From CBIFWW01 sp966186435 (GTDB lineage Bacteria; Pseudomonadota; Gammaproteobacteria; Enterobacterales; Enterobacteriaceae): DNA of 28,204 nucleotides. This document shows, piece after piece, positions 1-8,636 of this stretch. Every line of letters starts with the position of its first letter. Within the stretch, counting starts at the first letter, position 1. Location: positions 1-28,204 of the forward strand of contig CBIFWW010000028.1 of NCBI GenBank assembly GCA_966186435.1, given 5' to 3'. Both the position numbers and the translations under genes were made by a program. Below the pieces are notes generated by a model, which saw only the letters and a list, made by a program, of their open reading frames with translations, did not search any database and was not told the origin of the DNA.

Positions 1-160
1 GGGTCAATGTTTTCTTATATTTCACTATTAAGCCAACAAGGTTAACGGTTTATAGGCGGGTGGTTTTCCTAAATTTTAGCATTTATCAGGCAGAAATATT
101 AATAGCACTATCTATGTGGTATTAATGAGGCAACTCATTATATATACTGGTTAAATAGAT

Positions 161-1726
161 ATGTCGCCATTGTTAAAAATAAAAATTGCTTCCATTGCAA
201 CACTGCTAATTGCTTTAACTAATCAGGTGGGGGCAACTTCCCTTGATATAGCACCAAGTAATTCCCCTGACGACGCCAAGCCCGTCCGTTGGCAATCTTG
301 TAAAGCTGAGAAATTCAATGAGTGGTTCGAACAGGGTATGGATAAATCCCGGTTACAATGCGGTTACGTTCAGGCTCCGTTGGCTTATGCTACAGATAAT
401 CAGCACGCCCTTGTTGGTAATTCTCGTACTGTAAATCTCGCTGTCACGCGGCTGCCTGCTACAGGTAAGCGACTGGGGAGCATTGTCATGATCTCGGGCG
501 GCCCGGGTTCGACAGGGGTCGATATGCCATTGCTTCTGGGGGATAGTGCAGCCACTGCTATATTGCGGAAATCTTACGATATCATCGGCTATGACCCACG
601 CGGCGTGGGTAGTTCAACACCCACAATCGATTGTTCACTCAATGAAGATTCCACATCTCACATTACACATGTTAATGATGTGTCTGGTGAAGAAAAAGAT
701 GTTCGAGAACGCATTGATGCCTGCATTGAAAATATGGGTGTGGAAACGTTACGCTATATGGGAACACATGAGGCTGTTAACGATTTAGATGTAATACGCC
801 GGGCCTTAGGGGAAAAACAGTTAAATGCAATTAGCTACTCCTACGGTACGAAAGTGGCTGCAATGTACGCTGAACGGTTCCCTGGATACACTCGCGCTCT
901 CGTGCTGGATGGTGTTGTCAATATTAACGAAGACGCTTTTACTGGCTATTTTAATCAAGCACTGTCTTACCAGCAAGTTTTCCGTTTATTTTCCGAATAT
1001 TGTATACAAAGTGAGGAATGCCCGCTGTCCGGTAATCATGAGCAAACGGTACGGGCATTACATCTTATTTTCCAAAGACTTGATAAAAAACCCTTGGCCT
1101 TGCCATCAGGCCGTGAAATCAATGGGTCTGAAATGATGGATCTTTTATCCACATGGGTGATGAAAGGAGATTATTGGGATAACCTGATTATCTTATTAGA
1201 TAAATTGAATCGAGGTGAAACGGATAAACAGTTGGAGGCGCTAATAAGTGATGAAGAAGACGGTTCTACAGAAGACGCTGCGGCCAATGATTTAGACGAG
1301 GCAACACCACATATCGTTATCAGATGTGCGGATGAGGCTCTACAGGGCGGCAATGCTCAGCAGCAGCGGATTAACAACCAACGTATTGTCGATGCGGCAT
1401 CGTTCCAAAACTACCGCGGAAAAACATCATCGGCGCGCAATGAATGCGATCTATGGCCCTTCCCGGGTAAAGATAAAGCGCATATTCCAACGCGAGCGGC
1501 CAGCTTACCGCCATTACTGTTTGTCAGCTATTTGCACGACGCTGCAACACCGTTGCAAAACGCACAAGAGATGGCGCGTTGGTTTAATAGCCCGTTAATC
1601 ACTGGGGAAGGGGTCGGGCATGGGCTTGTTTTCGTTCAGGGGAACCTTTGCGTTGATAATGCCGTTGTTGATTACTTTCTTAACCCGCAACAGAAGCGCC
1701 AAAGCCAATTTTGTCGCCAGCCTTAA
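161..1726 (+). CDS. Secreted alpha/beta hydrolase, tripeptidyl-aminopeptidase-like (TAP C-terminal domain)
   Basis: This 521-residue protein begins with a typical Sec signal peptide (positively charged start, hydrophobic residues about 9-20, likely cleavage near A25), so it should act in the periplasm or outside the cell. The alpha/beta-hydrolase fold is visible: an oxyanion-type loop ISGGPGSTG (about 111-119), the strand GYDPRGVGSS (143-152), and a nucleophile elbow SYSYGT with Ser227. The C-terminal part contains LHDAATP (acid) and GEGVGHG (histidine), the arrangement of the TAP-like domain of Streptomyces tripeptidyl aminopeptidases and SlpD/SlpE (peptidase family S33). By family it would release short peptides from protein N-termini; the substrate here is unknown. 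It stands alone, convergent with yafV, behind an AT-rich upstream region. The ribosome-binding site is weak, but the start is supported by the signal peptide. It is not part of the E. coli K-12 gene order and may be an accessory gene. Confidence 0.85.
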   Translation: MSPLLKIKIASIATLLIALTNQVGATSLDIAPSNSPDDAKPVRWQSCKAEKFNEWFEQGMDKSRLQCGYVQAPLAYATDNQHALVGNSRTVNLAVTRLPATGKRLGSIVMISGGPGSTGVDMPLLLGDSAATAILRKSYDIIGYDPRGVGSSTPTIDCSLNEDSTSHITHVNDVSGEEKDVRERIDACIENMGVETLRYMGTHEAVNDLDVIRRALGEKQLNAISYSYGTKVAAMYAERFPGYTRALVLDGVVNINEDAFTGYFNQALSYQQVFRLFSEYCIQSEECPLSGNHEQTVRALHLIFQRLDKKPLALPSGREINGSEMMDLLSTWVMKGDYWDNLIILLDKLNRGETDKQLEALISDEEDGSTEDAAANDLDEATPHIVIRCADEALQGGNAQQQRINNQRIVDAASFQNYRGKTSSARNECDLWPFPGKDKAHIPTRAASLPPLLFVSYLHDAATPLQNAQEMARWFNSPLITGEGVGHGLVFVQGNLCVDNAVVDYFLNPQQKRQSQFCRQP

Positions 1727-1832
1727 TAGTGTGAATGCAGGAAAAAGTACTGAAATCATAGGGCCGCCGCTCGATTTCCGTAACACCGTGTTTTAATGGC
1801 CGGGATGAACGCTATTAATATCTCCTCATATC

Positions 1833-1866
1833 AAAAAGCCTGAATCATCACTATTTCAGGCTTTTT
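1833..1866. terminator. Bidirectional terminator between the hydrolase gene and yafV
   Basis: A perfect 12-bp inverted repeat (AAAAAGCCTGAA / TTCAGGCTTTTT) with a 10-nt loop lies between two convergent genes. The A-run on one side and T-run on the other allow it to work as a Rho-independent terminator in both directions. Confidence 0.85.
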
Positions 1867-1909
1867 CATCGCTTATCACAACAGTATCGCCTTTCAATGG
1901 CGTGTTCGC

Positions 1910-2677
1910 TTAAAGTGAAAACGGGTCGCTGTCCTGCCAGACGGGGAATTTATCCCGGTAATCAAGCAATGCCACCTTGGATAACTCAGCATCCAGGCGG
2001 CTGGCCTGATGAGGGGTCAGCTCGGCAATGATTTCGCCCTGTGGGTTAATCACCCGGCTGTCACCTCGGTAGTGGTGGCCATTGCCATCGGTACCCACCC
2101 GGTTACAGCCCACCACATACACCTGGTTTTCAATGGCGCGGGCCGCCAGTAGCGTTTGCCAATGGTGTGAGCGCAGGGCTGGCCAGTTGGCGACATACAG
2201 AGCCACATCATAATCATTACGATTACGTGACCACACCGGGAAGCGCAGGTCATAGCAAACCTGGGGCAGAATGCGCCAGCCGCGCCACTCAACCACTACT
2301 CTCTCTTCACCCGCCTGGTAATGAAGGTGTTCGTCGGCCATGCGGAACAGGTGGCGCTTATCATAAAAGTGGACTTTGCCTTCTGGCTCAACCATCAAAA
2401 AACGGTTTACCGGGCCGCGTTCAGTTTGCAACGCGGCACTACCTGCGATCATCGCGCCGGTTTGCATTGCCTTTTGCTGCATCCAATCCACGACCTCTTG
2501 CTCCGGCAGCGAGCTTTCAGCCGCCTCCATAGCAAAGCCGGTGGTGAACATTTCAGGCAAGACAATCAGGTTGCGCCCCTGGAGCGGCTCCATTAGCAGA
2601 TCGAAGTGGCGTAAATTCGTGGCGCCGTCCATCCACACCAGAGGTTGTTGCAGCAGGGTAAGTTTCAACGCAGACAC
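1910..2677 (-). CDS. yafV: Omega-amidase / nitrilase-superfamily hydrolase YafV
   Basis: A 255-residue carbon-nitrogen hydrolase of the nitrilase superfamily, closely matching E. coli YafV (256 aa). Family members of this branch (Nit2-like) hydrolyse alpha-ketoglutaramate or alpha-ketosuccinamate, the toxic by-products of glutamine and methionine-salvage transamination, in the cytoplasm. The Glu-Lys-Cys triad is visible: E42 in VLPEMFTTGF, K107 in FYDKRHLF, and C141 in QVCYDLRFP. I chose the GTG start at 2677 because the protein then begins like E. coli YafV and an AAGGAG sequence lies 5 nt upstream. The longer reading from 2707 would add ten unconserved residues and swallow that ribosome-binding site. 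It is divergent from ivy and convergent with the upstream hydrolase gene. Confidence 0.93.
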   Translation of the reverse strand: MSALKLTLLQQPLVWMDGATNLRHFDLLMEPLQGRNLIVLPEMFTTGFAMEAAESSLPEQEVVDWMQQKAMQTGAMIAGSAALQTERGPVNRFLMVEPEGKVHFYDKRHLFRMADEHLHYQAGEERVVVEWRGWRILPQVCYDLRFPVWSRNRNDYDVALYVANWPALRSHHWQTLLAARAIENQVYVVGCNRVGTDGNGHHYRGDSRVINPQGEIIAELTPHQASRLDAELSKVALLDYRDKFPVWQDSDPFSL

Positions 2678-2858
2678 GGTGGCTCCTTTATATTTGGTTT
2701 TCCTCACTGTAGCACGTCGCTGGTAGGTGTTGGTTTCAGAAATCGTTAATTGCAGATTTTGCTTTCTGCTAGAATCTGGTCCAGCGTTAATACATTACCA
2801 GTGTTAATGTTTTATTAGCTGGTGGATTTACCGGCGAATCCTTTCCTGGAGAGTCAAA

Positions 2859-3305
2859 ATGAAAAAATTAGTAGGCGCGGGTGTGTTGTTGATGGCGGCA
2901 TTTGGCACCAGTGCACAAGATGCAGATATGACTATTACTAAGCTTGCGACTGACAGCGCCACCAAAGCGCAGTTCAGCGCCATGGTAAAAGGCCATCAGC
3001 TGCCGAGATGGGTTGTTAAAGGCGGCATGACTTCTCCGGCCAAAACGGTAAAACTGGCAGGGACTGAGTACCAGGTTCTGCAAGCGTGTAAACCCCATGA
3101 CTGCGGTACACAGCGTATTGCCGTGATCTATGCACCGGGCAAAGCCATGGCGGGTGTTTACTCTACTGTGAAAGAATCTGAAGGCACTGAAAATCTGACC
3201 TGGCTGGTAGTACCTGACGACCTGTCCATCGACGGTAAAACCGTACTTTACTCCGCATTAACTGGCAGCCTGGAAAACCATCCTGACGCGTTCAACTACC
3301 AATAA
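2859..3305 (+). CDS. ivy: Periplasmic C-type lysozyme inhibitor Ivy
   Basis: A 148-residue exported protein with an N-terminal signal peptide (hydrophobic core residues 5-16, cleavage near A19). It matches Ivy (formerly YkfE), which binds vertebrate C-type lysozyme and blocks its active site with a protruding loop, protecting peptidoglycan. The diagnostic loop CKPHDC is present at about residues 77-82, with the two cysteines that close it. GMTSPAKTV and the region around ALTGSLENH are also typical. A GGAG ribosome-binding site (TTTCCTGGAGAGTC) lies just before the ATG. The gene is monocistronic: divergent from yafV and followed by two hairpins ahead of convergent fadE. Confidence 0.93.
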   Translation: MKKLVGAGVLLMAAFGTSAQDADMTITKLATDSATKAQFSAMVKGHQLPRWVVKGGMTSPAKTVKLAGTEYQVLQACKPHDCGTQRIAVIYAPGKAMAGVYSTVKESEGTENLTWLVVPDDLSIDGKTVLYSALTGSLENHPDAFNYQ

Positions 3306-3306
3306 A

Positions 3307-3364
3307 AAAGAGGCCAGATGACCTCTTTGGTTGTGATGATAAAGCCACCACAAGGTGGCTTTTT
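3307..3364. terminator. Tandem terminator hairpins between ivy and fadE
   Basis: There are two inverted repeats in a row. AAAGAGG at 3307 pairs with CCTCTTT ending at 3328. AAAGCCACC at 3341 pairs with GGTGGCTTT ending at 3362, followed by TT. The flanking A and T runs suggest termination from both sides of this convergent junction. Confidence 0.8.
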
Positions 3365-3365
3365 G

Positions 3366-5825
3366 TTATGCGGCCTGAGGGTCACGCTTTTTTTCAGCCA
3401 CGGTTTCCGGCAGCAATTTTACTGGCTGGGTTGCCAGCGCATCGGCCTCGAACTCATCCACGTTAATACTACGTAGACGGCTCTCTTCAGCACGAATCAA
3501 AATGGCTGCTTCATCTTGGGTGATATTACCCGCACCCAGGGCCTGTTTAGCCAGTTCATTCAGACGAGTAAAGGGCAGGTTTTTACCCAGCTCTTTGCAC
3601 AGGCGGGCGTGAATCGGCTCAGCGGCAATCACATCCTTCAGGGCGCTTTCCAGCAGGCCCGCTGGGTTGAACTCGCTTGGCGTCAGGTATTGACCACGGC
3701 CCAGACGGTCACGGGTGGCTGACGGGGTCTGAATGATCTTCGCCAGTTCATGATCCAGACGGTCTGAAGGTGCCTGATGGTGACGGCCTGTCGGGAATAC
3801 CACCACACTCAGCATGCCAGCCACTAAACGGTTTGGGAAGTTACGCAGCAGGTCAGCAATGGCTTGCTCGGCCTGGAATAGCGCATCCTGAACACCCCAG
3901 TGAACCAAAGGTAAATCAGCTTCGTGGCGACCATCATCCTCATAACGTTTCAGCACCGCCGTGGCCAGGTAAAGCTGGCTCAGCACATCACCCAGACGGG
4001 CGGAGATACGTTCGCGGCGCTTCAGGCTACCGCCTAATACAGCCATGGAAATATCTGACAGCAGGGCCAGGTTGGCACTCAGACGGTTAATCTGCTGGTA
4101 GTAACGGGCAGTGGCATCCTTAGTTGGCGTGGCGCTGGTACGGCCACCAGTAATACCCAACCACAGGCTGCGCATTTTGTTGCTACCCACATGGCCGATA
4201 TGTTTAAACAGCAGATTATCGAAGGCGTCGACGTCATTGTTCTGTGCTGCGGCCATTTCCTCCAGCACGTATGGATGGCAACGGATGGCCCCTTGGCCGA
4301 AGATCATCATGGTACGGGTCAGAATGTTGGCCCCTTCCACGGTGATGGCAATCGGCGCACCCTGATAAGTACGGGCCAGGAAGTTGCTTTCACCCAGCAT
4401 AATGCCTTTACCACCGGCGATATCCATGGCGTCGATAACGGAACGCTGGCCACGGTGGGTACAGTGATATTTCACAATCGCTGACAGCACTGCCGGTTTT
4501 TCACCCAGCATAATGCCGTAGGTGATCAGTGAGGCCGCCGCATCCATTACGTAGGCGTTACCGGCAATCCGCGCCAGTGGCTCTTCAATCCCTTCCATCT
4601 TACCGATAGCGATTTTGAACTGGCGGCGAATATAAGCATAAGCCCCGGTAGCCATGGCAACGGTCTTCACACCGCCGGTAGAGTTGGATGGCAGGGTAAT
4701 ACCACGGCCAACGGACAGGCACTCAACCAGCATACGCCAGCCCTGACCTGCCATCTGCGGGCCACCAATGATGAAATCGATAGGAACGAAGATGTCCTTG
4801 CCACGGGTAGGGCCGTTCTGGAACGGCACGTTCAGCGGGAAGTGACGGGTGCCGATCTCTACGCCAGGGGTAGTGGTTGGGATCAGCGCACAGGTAATGC
4901 CAAGATCTTTTTGATCGCCCAGCAAACCTTCCGGATCGGATAATTTAAAGGCCAGGCCCAGCACGGTGGCGATAGGGGCCAACGTGATATAGCGTTTGTT
5001 CCAAGTCAGGCGCATACCCAGCACCTGTTTACCTTGCCAATCACCCATGCAAACTACGCCAGTATCCGGGATAGCACCGGCGTCAGAGCCTGCCTCCGGG
5101 CTGGTCAGCGCGAAGCAAGGGATCTCCTGACCACGGGCCAGGCGGGGCAGATAATGGTTTTTCTGATCTTCAGTACCGTAATGTTGCAGCAGTTCACCTG
5201 GGCCGAGGGAGTTAGGTACACCTACGGTGATTGCCAGGATGCCGGAGACACCCGCTAGTTTTTGCAGCACCATTGCCTGGGTATAAGCGGAGAACTCCAG
5301 GCCGCCGTATTCTTTCTTAATGATCATGGCGAAGAAGCGGTGTTCTTTCAGGAATGCCCACAGAGCTGGCGGTAAATCGGCCAGCTCATGGGTGATCTGA
5401 AAGTCATTAGCCATACGGCAGGCTTCTTCCACCGGGCCATCAATAAAGGTCTGTTCTTCTTGGGTCAGCTGTGGCTTAGGATAGTTGTGCAGCTTTTGCC
5501 AGTCTGGTTTGCCCTGGAACAAGTCGCCCTCCCACCAGGTGGTACCGGCATCAATGGCTTCTTTCTCAGTGCGGGACATCGGCGGCATCACTTTGCGGAA
5601 GCCACGGAATACTGGAGCCGAGATCAGCGCCTTACGCATTGGCCGCAGGTTTAATGGCACCAAAATAATGGCGAGAGGCAGTAAAACCCAGAAAGACCAA
5701 ATATTCAGCGCGCCAAGGGCGGCAGTCCACGCCAGCAACAGAATGCTACTGACCAACAGATTTACCCGGTGGTAAAACAGCACACCCAGTAAAACGATGG
5801 ATAAAACTATACTCAAAATCATCAT
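3366..5825 (-). CDS. fadE: Acyl-CoA dehydrogenase FadE
   Basis: An 819-residue protein (E. coli FadE is 814 aa) that catalyses the first, FAD-dependent step of fatty-acid beta-oxidation, converting acyl-CoA to trans-2-enoyl-CoA. The N-terminus has two hydrophobic segments (about 2-17 and 23-57), consistent with inner-membrane association. The acyl-CoA dehydrogenase N-terminal and middle domains follow, including the family signature CFALTSPEAGSDAG (237-250). A long C-terminal extension (DUF1974 type) is typical of the FadE branch. The start ATG-ATG at 5825 is preceded by a purine-rich AAGGGG. The gene is divergent from gmhA, and a FadR-type operator sits 19 bp upstream of the start, so repression lifted by long-chain acyl-CoA is expected. 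Confidence 0.95.
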   Translation of the reverse strand: MMILSIVLSIVLLGVLFYHRVNLLVSSILLLAWTAALGALNIWSFWVLLPLAIILVPLNLRPMRKALISAPVFRGFRKVMPPMSRTEKEAIDAGTTWWEGDLFQGKPDWQKLHNYPKPQLTQEEQTFIDGPVEEACRMANDFQITHELADLPPALWAFLKEHRFFAMIIKKEYGGLEFSAYTQAMVLQKLAGVSGILAITVGVPNSLGPGELLQHYGTEDQKNHYLPRLARGQEIPCFALTSPEAGSDAGAIPDTGVVCMGDWQGKQVLGMRLTWNKRYITLAPIATVLGLAFKLSDPEGLLGDQKDLGITCALIPTTTPGVEIGTRHFPLNVPFQNGPTRGKDIFVPIDFIIGGPQMAGQGWRMLVECLSVGRGITLPSNSTGGVKTVAMATGAYAYIRRQFKIAIGKMEGIEEPLARIAGNAYVMDAAASLITYGIMLGEKPAVLSAIVKYHCTHRGQRSVIDAMDIAGGKGIMLGESNFLARTYQGAPIAITVEGANILTRTMMIFGQGAIRCHPYVLEEMAAAQNNDVDAFDNLLFKHIGHVGSNKMRSLWLGITGGRTSATPTKDATARYYQQINRLSANLALLSDISMAVLGGSLKRRERISARLGDVLSQLYLATAVLKRYEDDGRHEADLPLVHWGVQDALFQAEQAIADLLRNFPNRLVAGMLSVVVFPTGRHHQAPSDRLDHELAKIIQTPSATRDRLGRGQYLTPSEFNPAGLLESALKDVIAAEPIHARLCKELGKNLPFTRLNELAKQALGAGNITQDEAAILIRAEESRLRSINVDEFEADALATQPVKLLPETVAEKKRDPQAA

Positions 5826-5843
5826 AACTATTGCCCCTTGCTT

Positions 5844-5862
5844 GTAGGAGGTCTGACCACTT
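5844..5862. promoter_or_regulatory. Predicted FadR operator of fadE
   Basis: Read on the minus strand the site is AAGTGGTCAGACCTCCTAC. It fits the FadR consensus (A-N-CTGGT-CNGACC-TNTT type), and I recall an essentially identical element at the E. coli fadE promoter. It lies 19 bp upstream of the fadE start codon, a position compatible with repression. Confidence 0.75.
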
Positions 5863-6055
5863 GTGATGTATTTGTTGTAGTTCAGCGCCGTTTTTTTAGC
5901 AATAAATTTACAAAATAATTACAACCTGGTTCACAATGTTCGCCTGGAGGAGCCTAAAGATTTCGTAGTCAGCAGGGAGGAGTGCTTCTCGACGCAGGCG
6001 CTATCCGTTAAACTGCATCCCGATAATTACCCACTTTTTGGTGAAGGATATCCCT

Positions 6056-6637
6056 ATGTACCAGGACTTGATTCGTAGTGAACTGAACGAAGCGGCGGAT
6101 ACGCTGGCTAACTTTTTAAAAGACGATGCCAACATTCACGCTATCCAGCGTGCGGCAGTGCTACTGGCTGATAGCTTTAAAGCTGGTGGCAAAGTGCTAT
6201 CCTGCGGTAACGGTGGCTCTCACTGTGATGCGATGCACTTCGCAGAAGAGTTGACTGGTCGTTATCGTGAAAACCGCCCTGGCTACCCGGCCATTGCGAT
6301 TTCTGATGTCAGCCACATCTCCTGTGTGAGTAACGACTTCGGCTACGATTTCATCTTCTCCCGTTACATTGAAGCCGTTGGCCGCGAGGGCGACGTGCTG
6401 TTGGGTATTTCTACCTCTGGCAATTCCGCTAACGTGATTAAAGCGATTGACGCTGCCCGTGCTAAAGGGATGAAAGTGATTACCCTGACCGGCAAAGACG
6501 GCGGCAAAATGGCCAGTAGCGCAGATGTTGAAATCCGCGTTCCGCACGACGGTTATGCTGACCGCATTCAGGAGATCCAGATCAAAGTGATTCATATCCT
6601 GATTCAGCTGATCGAAAAAGAAATGGTGAAAAACTAA
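6056..6637 (+). CDS. gmhA: Sedoheptulose 7-phosphate isomerase GmhA
   Basis: A 193-residue SIS-domain isomerase (E. coli GmhA/LpcA is 192 aa). It converts sedoheptulose 7-phosphate to D-glycero-D-manno-heptose 7-phosphate, the first step toward the ADP-heptose used in the lipopolysaccharide inner core. Visible hallmarks are the substrate and zinc region CGNGGSHCDAMHFAEEL (about 53-69), the phosphate-binding GISTSGNSANV, and the C-terminal VPHDGYADRIQEIQIKVIH with the catalytic His. I chose the ATG at 6056 because it aligns with E. coli GmhA and has GAAGGA upstream; an in-frame codon at 6038 would add six unconserved residues. One point to check is the Asp in VPHDGYAD, where E. coli has Phe. 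Confidence 0.95.
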   Translation: MYQDLIRSELNEAADTLANFLKDDANIHAIQRAAVLLADSFKAGGKVLSCGNGGSHCDAMHFAEELTGRYRENRPGYPAIAISDVSHISCVSNDFGYDFIFSRYIEAVGREGDVLLGISTSGNSANVIKAIDAARAKGMKVITLTGKDGGKMASSADVEIRVPHDGYADRIQEIQIKVIHILIQLIEKEMVKN

Positions 6638-6647
6638 CCGTTTCTAA

Positions 6648-6676
6648 CGGTGCCCCCGCAATGGGGGCACCGTGTT
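6648..6676 (+). terminator. GC-rich hairpin after gmhA
   Basis: A perfect 10-bp inverted repeat (CGGTGCCCCC, loop GCAAT, GGGGGCACCG) starts 10 nt after the gmhA stop. The T-run that follows is poor (TGTT), so it may be an inefficient terminator or an RNA-stabilising hairpin that still allows read-through into yafJ. Confidence 0.65.
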
Positions 6677-6719
6677 ACCCTGCTTCCACGTTGATCTGGC
6701 TGTTCCGGGAGGTAAGAAA

Positions 6720-7487
6720 ATGTGTGAATTGCTCGGGATGAGCGCCAACGTCCCCACTGATATTTGCTTCAGTTTTACCGGCCTGGTTCAGCGGGGTGGT
6801 GGAACGGGTCCCCATAAAGATGGTTGGGGTATTACCTTTTATGAAGGTAAAGGCTGCCGAACTTTTAAAGATCCCCACCCCAGTATTGACTCACCGATTG
6901 CCCGCTTTGTGCAGGCTTACCCAATCAAGTCCTGCTCGGTCATTGCCCATATTCGCCAAGCAAACCGGGGCAAAGTGGCGCTGGAAAATACCCATCCCTT
7001 TACCCGTGAGTTGTGGGGCCGCAACTGGACCTATGCCCATAATGGCCAGCTATCGGGCTATAAACGGTTGGAGACCGGCCAGTTTCGTCCAATAGGGGAG
7101 ACAGACAGTGAACACGCCTTCTGCTGGCTGCTGCATAAACTGACCCAACGCTACCCGCGTACCCCCGGCAATATTCCGGCGGTGTTTCGGTATATCGCCA
7201 GCCTGGCGGAGGAGCTGCGCAGTAAAGGGGTGTTCAATATGCTGTTATCGGACGGGCGCTATGTGATGGCGTTCTGCTCCACCAACCTGTATTGGATCAC
7301 TCGTAGGGCGCCCTTTGGCGTAGCCACGTTGCTGGATCAGGATGTGGAGATCGACTTCCAAAAAGAAACCACGCCCAATGACGTGGTTTCTGTCGTTGCT
7401 ACCCAACCGTTAACCGGTAATGAAACCTGGCAAAAGATTATGCCAGGGGAGTGGGTGCTATTTTGCCTGGGTGACCGAGTAGTTTGA
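6720..7487 (+). CDS. yafJ: Class II glutamine amidotransferase-like protein YafJ
   Basis: A 255-residue protein, the same length as E. coli YafJ. It belongs to the class II (Ntn-type) glutamine amidotransferases, which use an N-terminal cysteine nucleophile. The sequence begins MCELLGMSANVPTD, so Cys2 becomes the nucleophile after removal of Met, and HKDGWGITFY, IAHIRQANRG and THPFTRELWG follow as in the family. The physiological substrate of YafJ is not established. I chose the ATG at 6720 because it places Cys2 correctly and has GGGAGGT upstream; longer in-frame readings bury the catalytic cysteine. It lies downstream of gmhA and overlaps the 3' end of convergent yafK by 30 bp. Confidence 0.93.
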   Translation: MCELLGMSANVPTDICFSFTGLVQRGGGTGPHKDGWGITFYEGKGCRTFKDPHPSIDSPIARFVQAYPIKSCSVIAHIRQANRGKVALENTHPFTRELWGRNWTYAHNGQLSGYKRLETGQFRPIGETDSEHAFCWLLHKLTQRYPRTPGNIPAVFRYIASLAEELRSKGVFNMLLSDGRYVMAFCSTNLYWITRRAPFGVATLLDQDVEIDFQKETTPNDVVSVVATQPLTGNETWQKIMPGEWVLFCLGDRVV

Positions 7488-8201
7488 CACCAACTGGGGC
7501 TGGGTAGGCGTGATTGGCGAGGCCTGGCCGCTGACAATATATTTGCCATTTGCCACGGATACCACCGGCGGCAGATGGTTCTTCTCGAAATAGTCATAGC
7601 CCGGCTTCAGCTGCTGCCAGAAATCTTTGTAGTAAGAGTATTTATGGCGTTCCATATTGGCATCGCTCATCCGGAACGGATAAATGCTGACCTGGACCTG
7701 AGGCTGGCCAAATACTAACGCCCCCGTCACAAACTGGAAGATTTCGTCGATGTTGGTGTCCGTCATGGCGTAACAGCCAACGGAAACACAGGCACCGTGG
7801 ATCATCAGGAATTTGCCGTCATAACCGTTTTCACGATCGTACTGGTTAGGGAAACCAATATTGATGGCTTTATAGAAGCGGCTATCGGGTTTGAGCTGGC
7901 CCCGGTTAACGGTATAAAACCCTTCCGGGCTTTTAAAATCACCGGTGCGGCGTTTAGGCCCCAGGCCACCGGAATAATTGCAGATGCGATAACTATCAAG
8001 CAGCTGGAACTTTTCACCCACTTTGACGTAAAGATCGAGGGTTCGCTCTTCTTTAAATATCTGAATATAAACGGGCGAACCCATTAATTGCTGCTTAAAT
8101 TCTTTATTAACCGGCGTAGTAGGGCTGTTGCCACTCAGTAAGTTAGCAAAAGACAAACACGGCATAATAAGCATCGCAATAAGAAGTGCGATCTTTGGCA
8201 T
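7458..8201 (-). CDS. yafK: YkuD-domain periplasmic protein YafK (DpaA, murein-Lpp amidase)
   Basis: A 247-residue exported protein with a signal peptide (MPKIALLIAMLIMPCLSFA). It has an L,D-transpeptidase-type (YkuD) domain with catalytic motif HGACVSVGCYAMTD: His135 and Cys143. E. coli YafK, also called LdtF or DpaA, is reported to cut the bond linking Braun lipoprotein to peptidoglycan rather than to form cross-links. I chose the ATG at 8201 because it starts the signal peptide and is preceded by AAGGAA; a start at 8246 would add 15 residues that spoil the signal. The stop lies inside the yafJ reading frame on the other strand, so the two mRNAs are complementary over 30 nt. Confidence 0.92.
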   Translation of the reverse strand: MPKIALLIAMLIMPCLSFANLLSGNSPTTPVNKEFKQQLMGSPVYIQIFKEERTLDLYVKVGEKFQLLDSYRICNYSGGLGPKRRTGDFKSPEGFYTVNRGQLKPDSRFYKAINIGFPNQYDRENGYDGKFLMIHGACVSVGCYAMTDTNIDEIFQFVTGALVFGQPQVQVSIYPFRMSDANMERHKYSYYKDFWQQLKPGYDYFEKNHLPPVVSVANGKYIVSGQASPITPTQPQLVSNYSVTQAK

Positions 8202-8636
8202 ACTGCTGTATTCCTTGATAAACCTGTGAAAATGCCAGAACGGCAAAAGATCCCGAAATAAAATTAATTTACATCGAGTGCGCTCACATTAGCACCACCG
8301 CTGATTTTCGCAAGCACAGAGTGCAATCCAACAATAGATGCATAACGCCCGCTCTCTGCCGTGTTAGCAAGGTTATTGTCTGAAACTTTGTGGGTTTGCC
8401 CGCATAACCCGGAACAAATAGCCCCTACGCTGCCTACTCAATGTCTTTTAATGTTACAATTTGTGCTGATTGAACCTTCGGATAAGAAAGGATGCTTAAC
8501 CCGAGTTAGCACTGCCTCGTCACCTGTTGAGCAGCGCGGATCGCTCCCTTCCTCTTTACCGTCGTACACACCTGTTCATCATCACTCTGCGGCGCTGTGG
8601 CTGCCGCAATAATGCTAACTGTTATGTGCGAACCTT
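8202..8636 (+). other. 435-bp intergenic leader between yafK and nqrA
   Basis: No gene is convincing here. The left part must hold the yafK promoter. Toward nqrA there is a TG-N-TACAAT element at 8452-8460, a plausible extended -10 box without a clear -35. A 6-bp hairpin (TGCGGC at 8588, GCCGCA ending 8608, 9-nt loop) lies 28 nt before the nqrA start. If transcription begins near 8467, the untranslated leader would be about 170 nt. No known riboswitch class is recognisable by eye. Confidence 0.5.
8452..8460 (+). promoter_or_regulatory. Candidate extended -10 promoter for the nqr operon
   Basis: TGTTACAAT matches an extended -10 element (TG-N-TANAAT type). No good -35 hexamer lies 17 bp upstream, which extended -10 promoters can tolerate. 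This is a prediction from sequence only. Confidence 0.35.

Noticed and set aside
8361..8612. 83-codon frame in the nqrA leader
   Set aside because: No ribosome-binding site, no recognisable protein character and it overlaps the leader hairpin.
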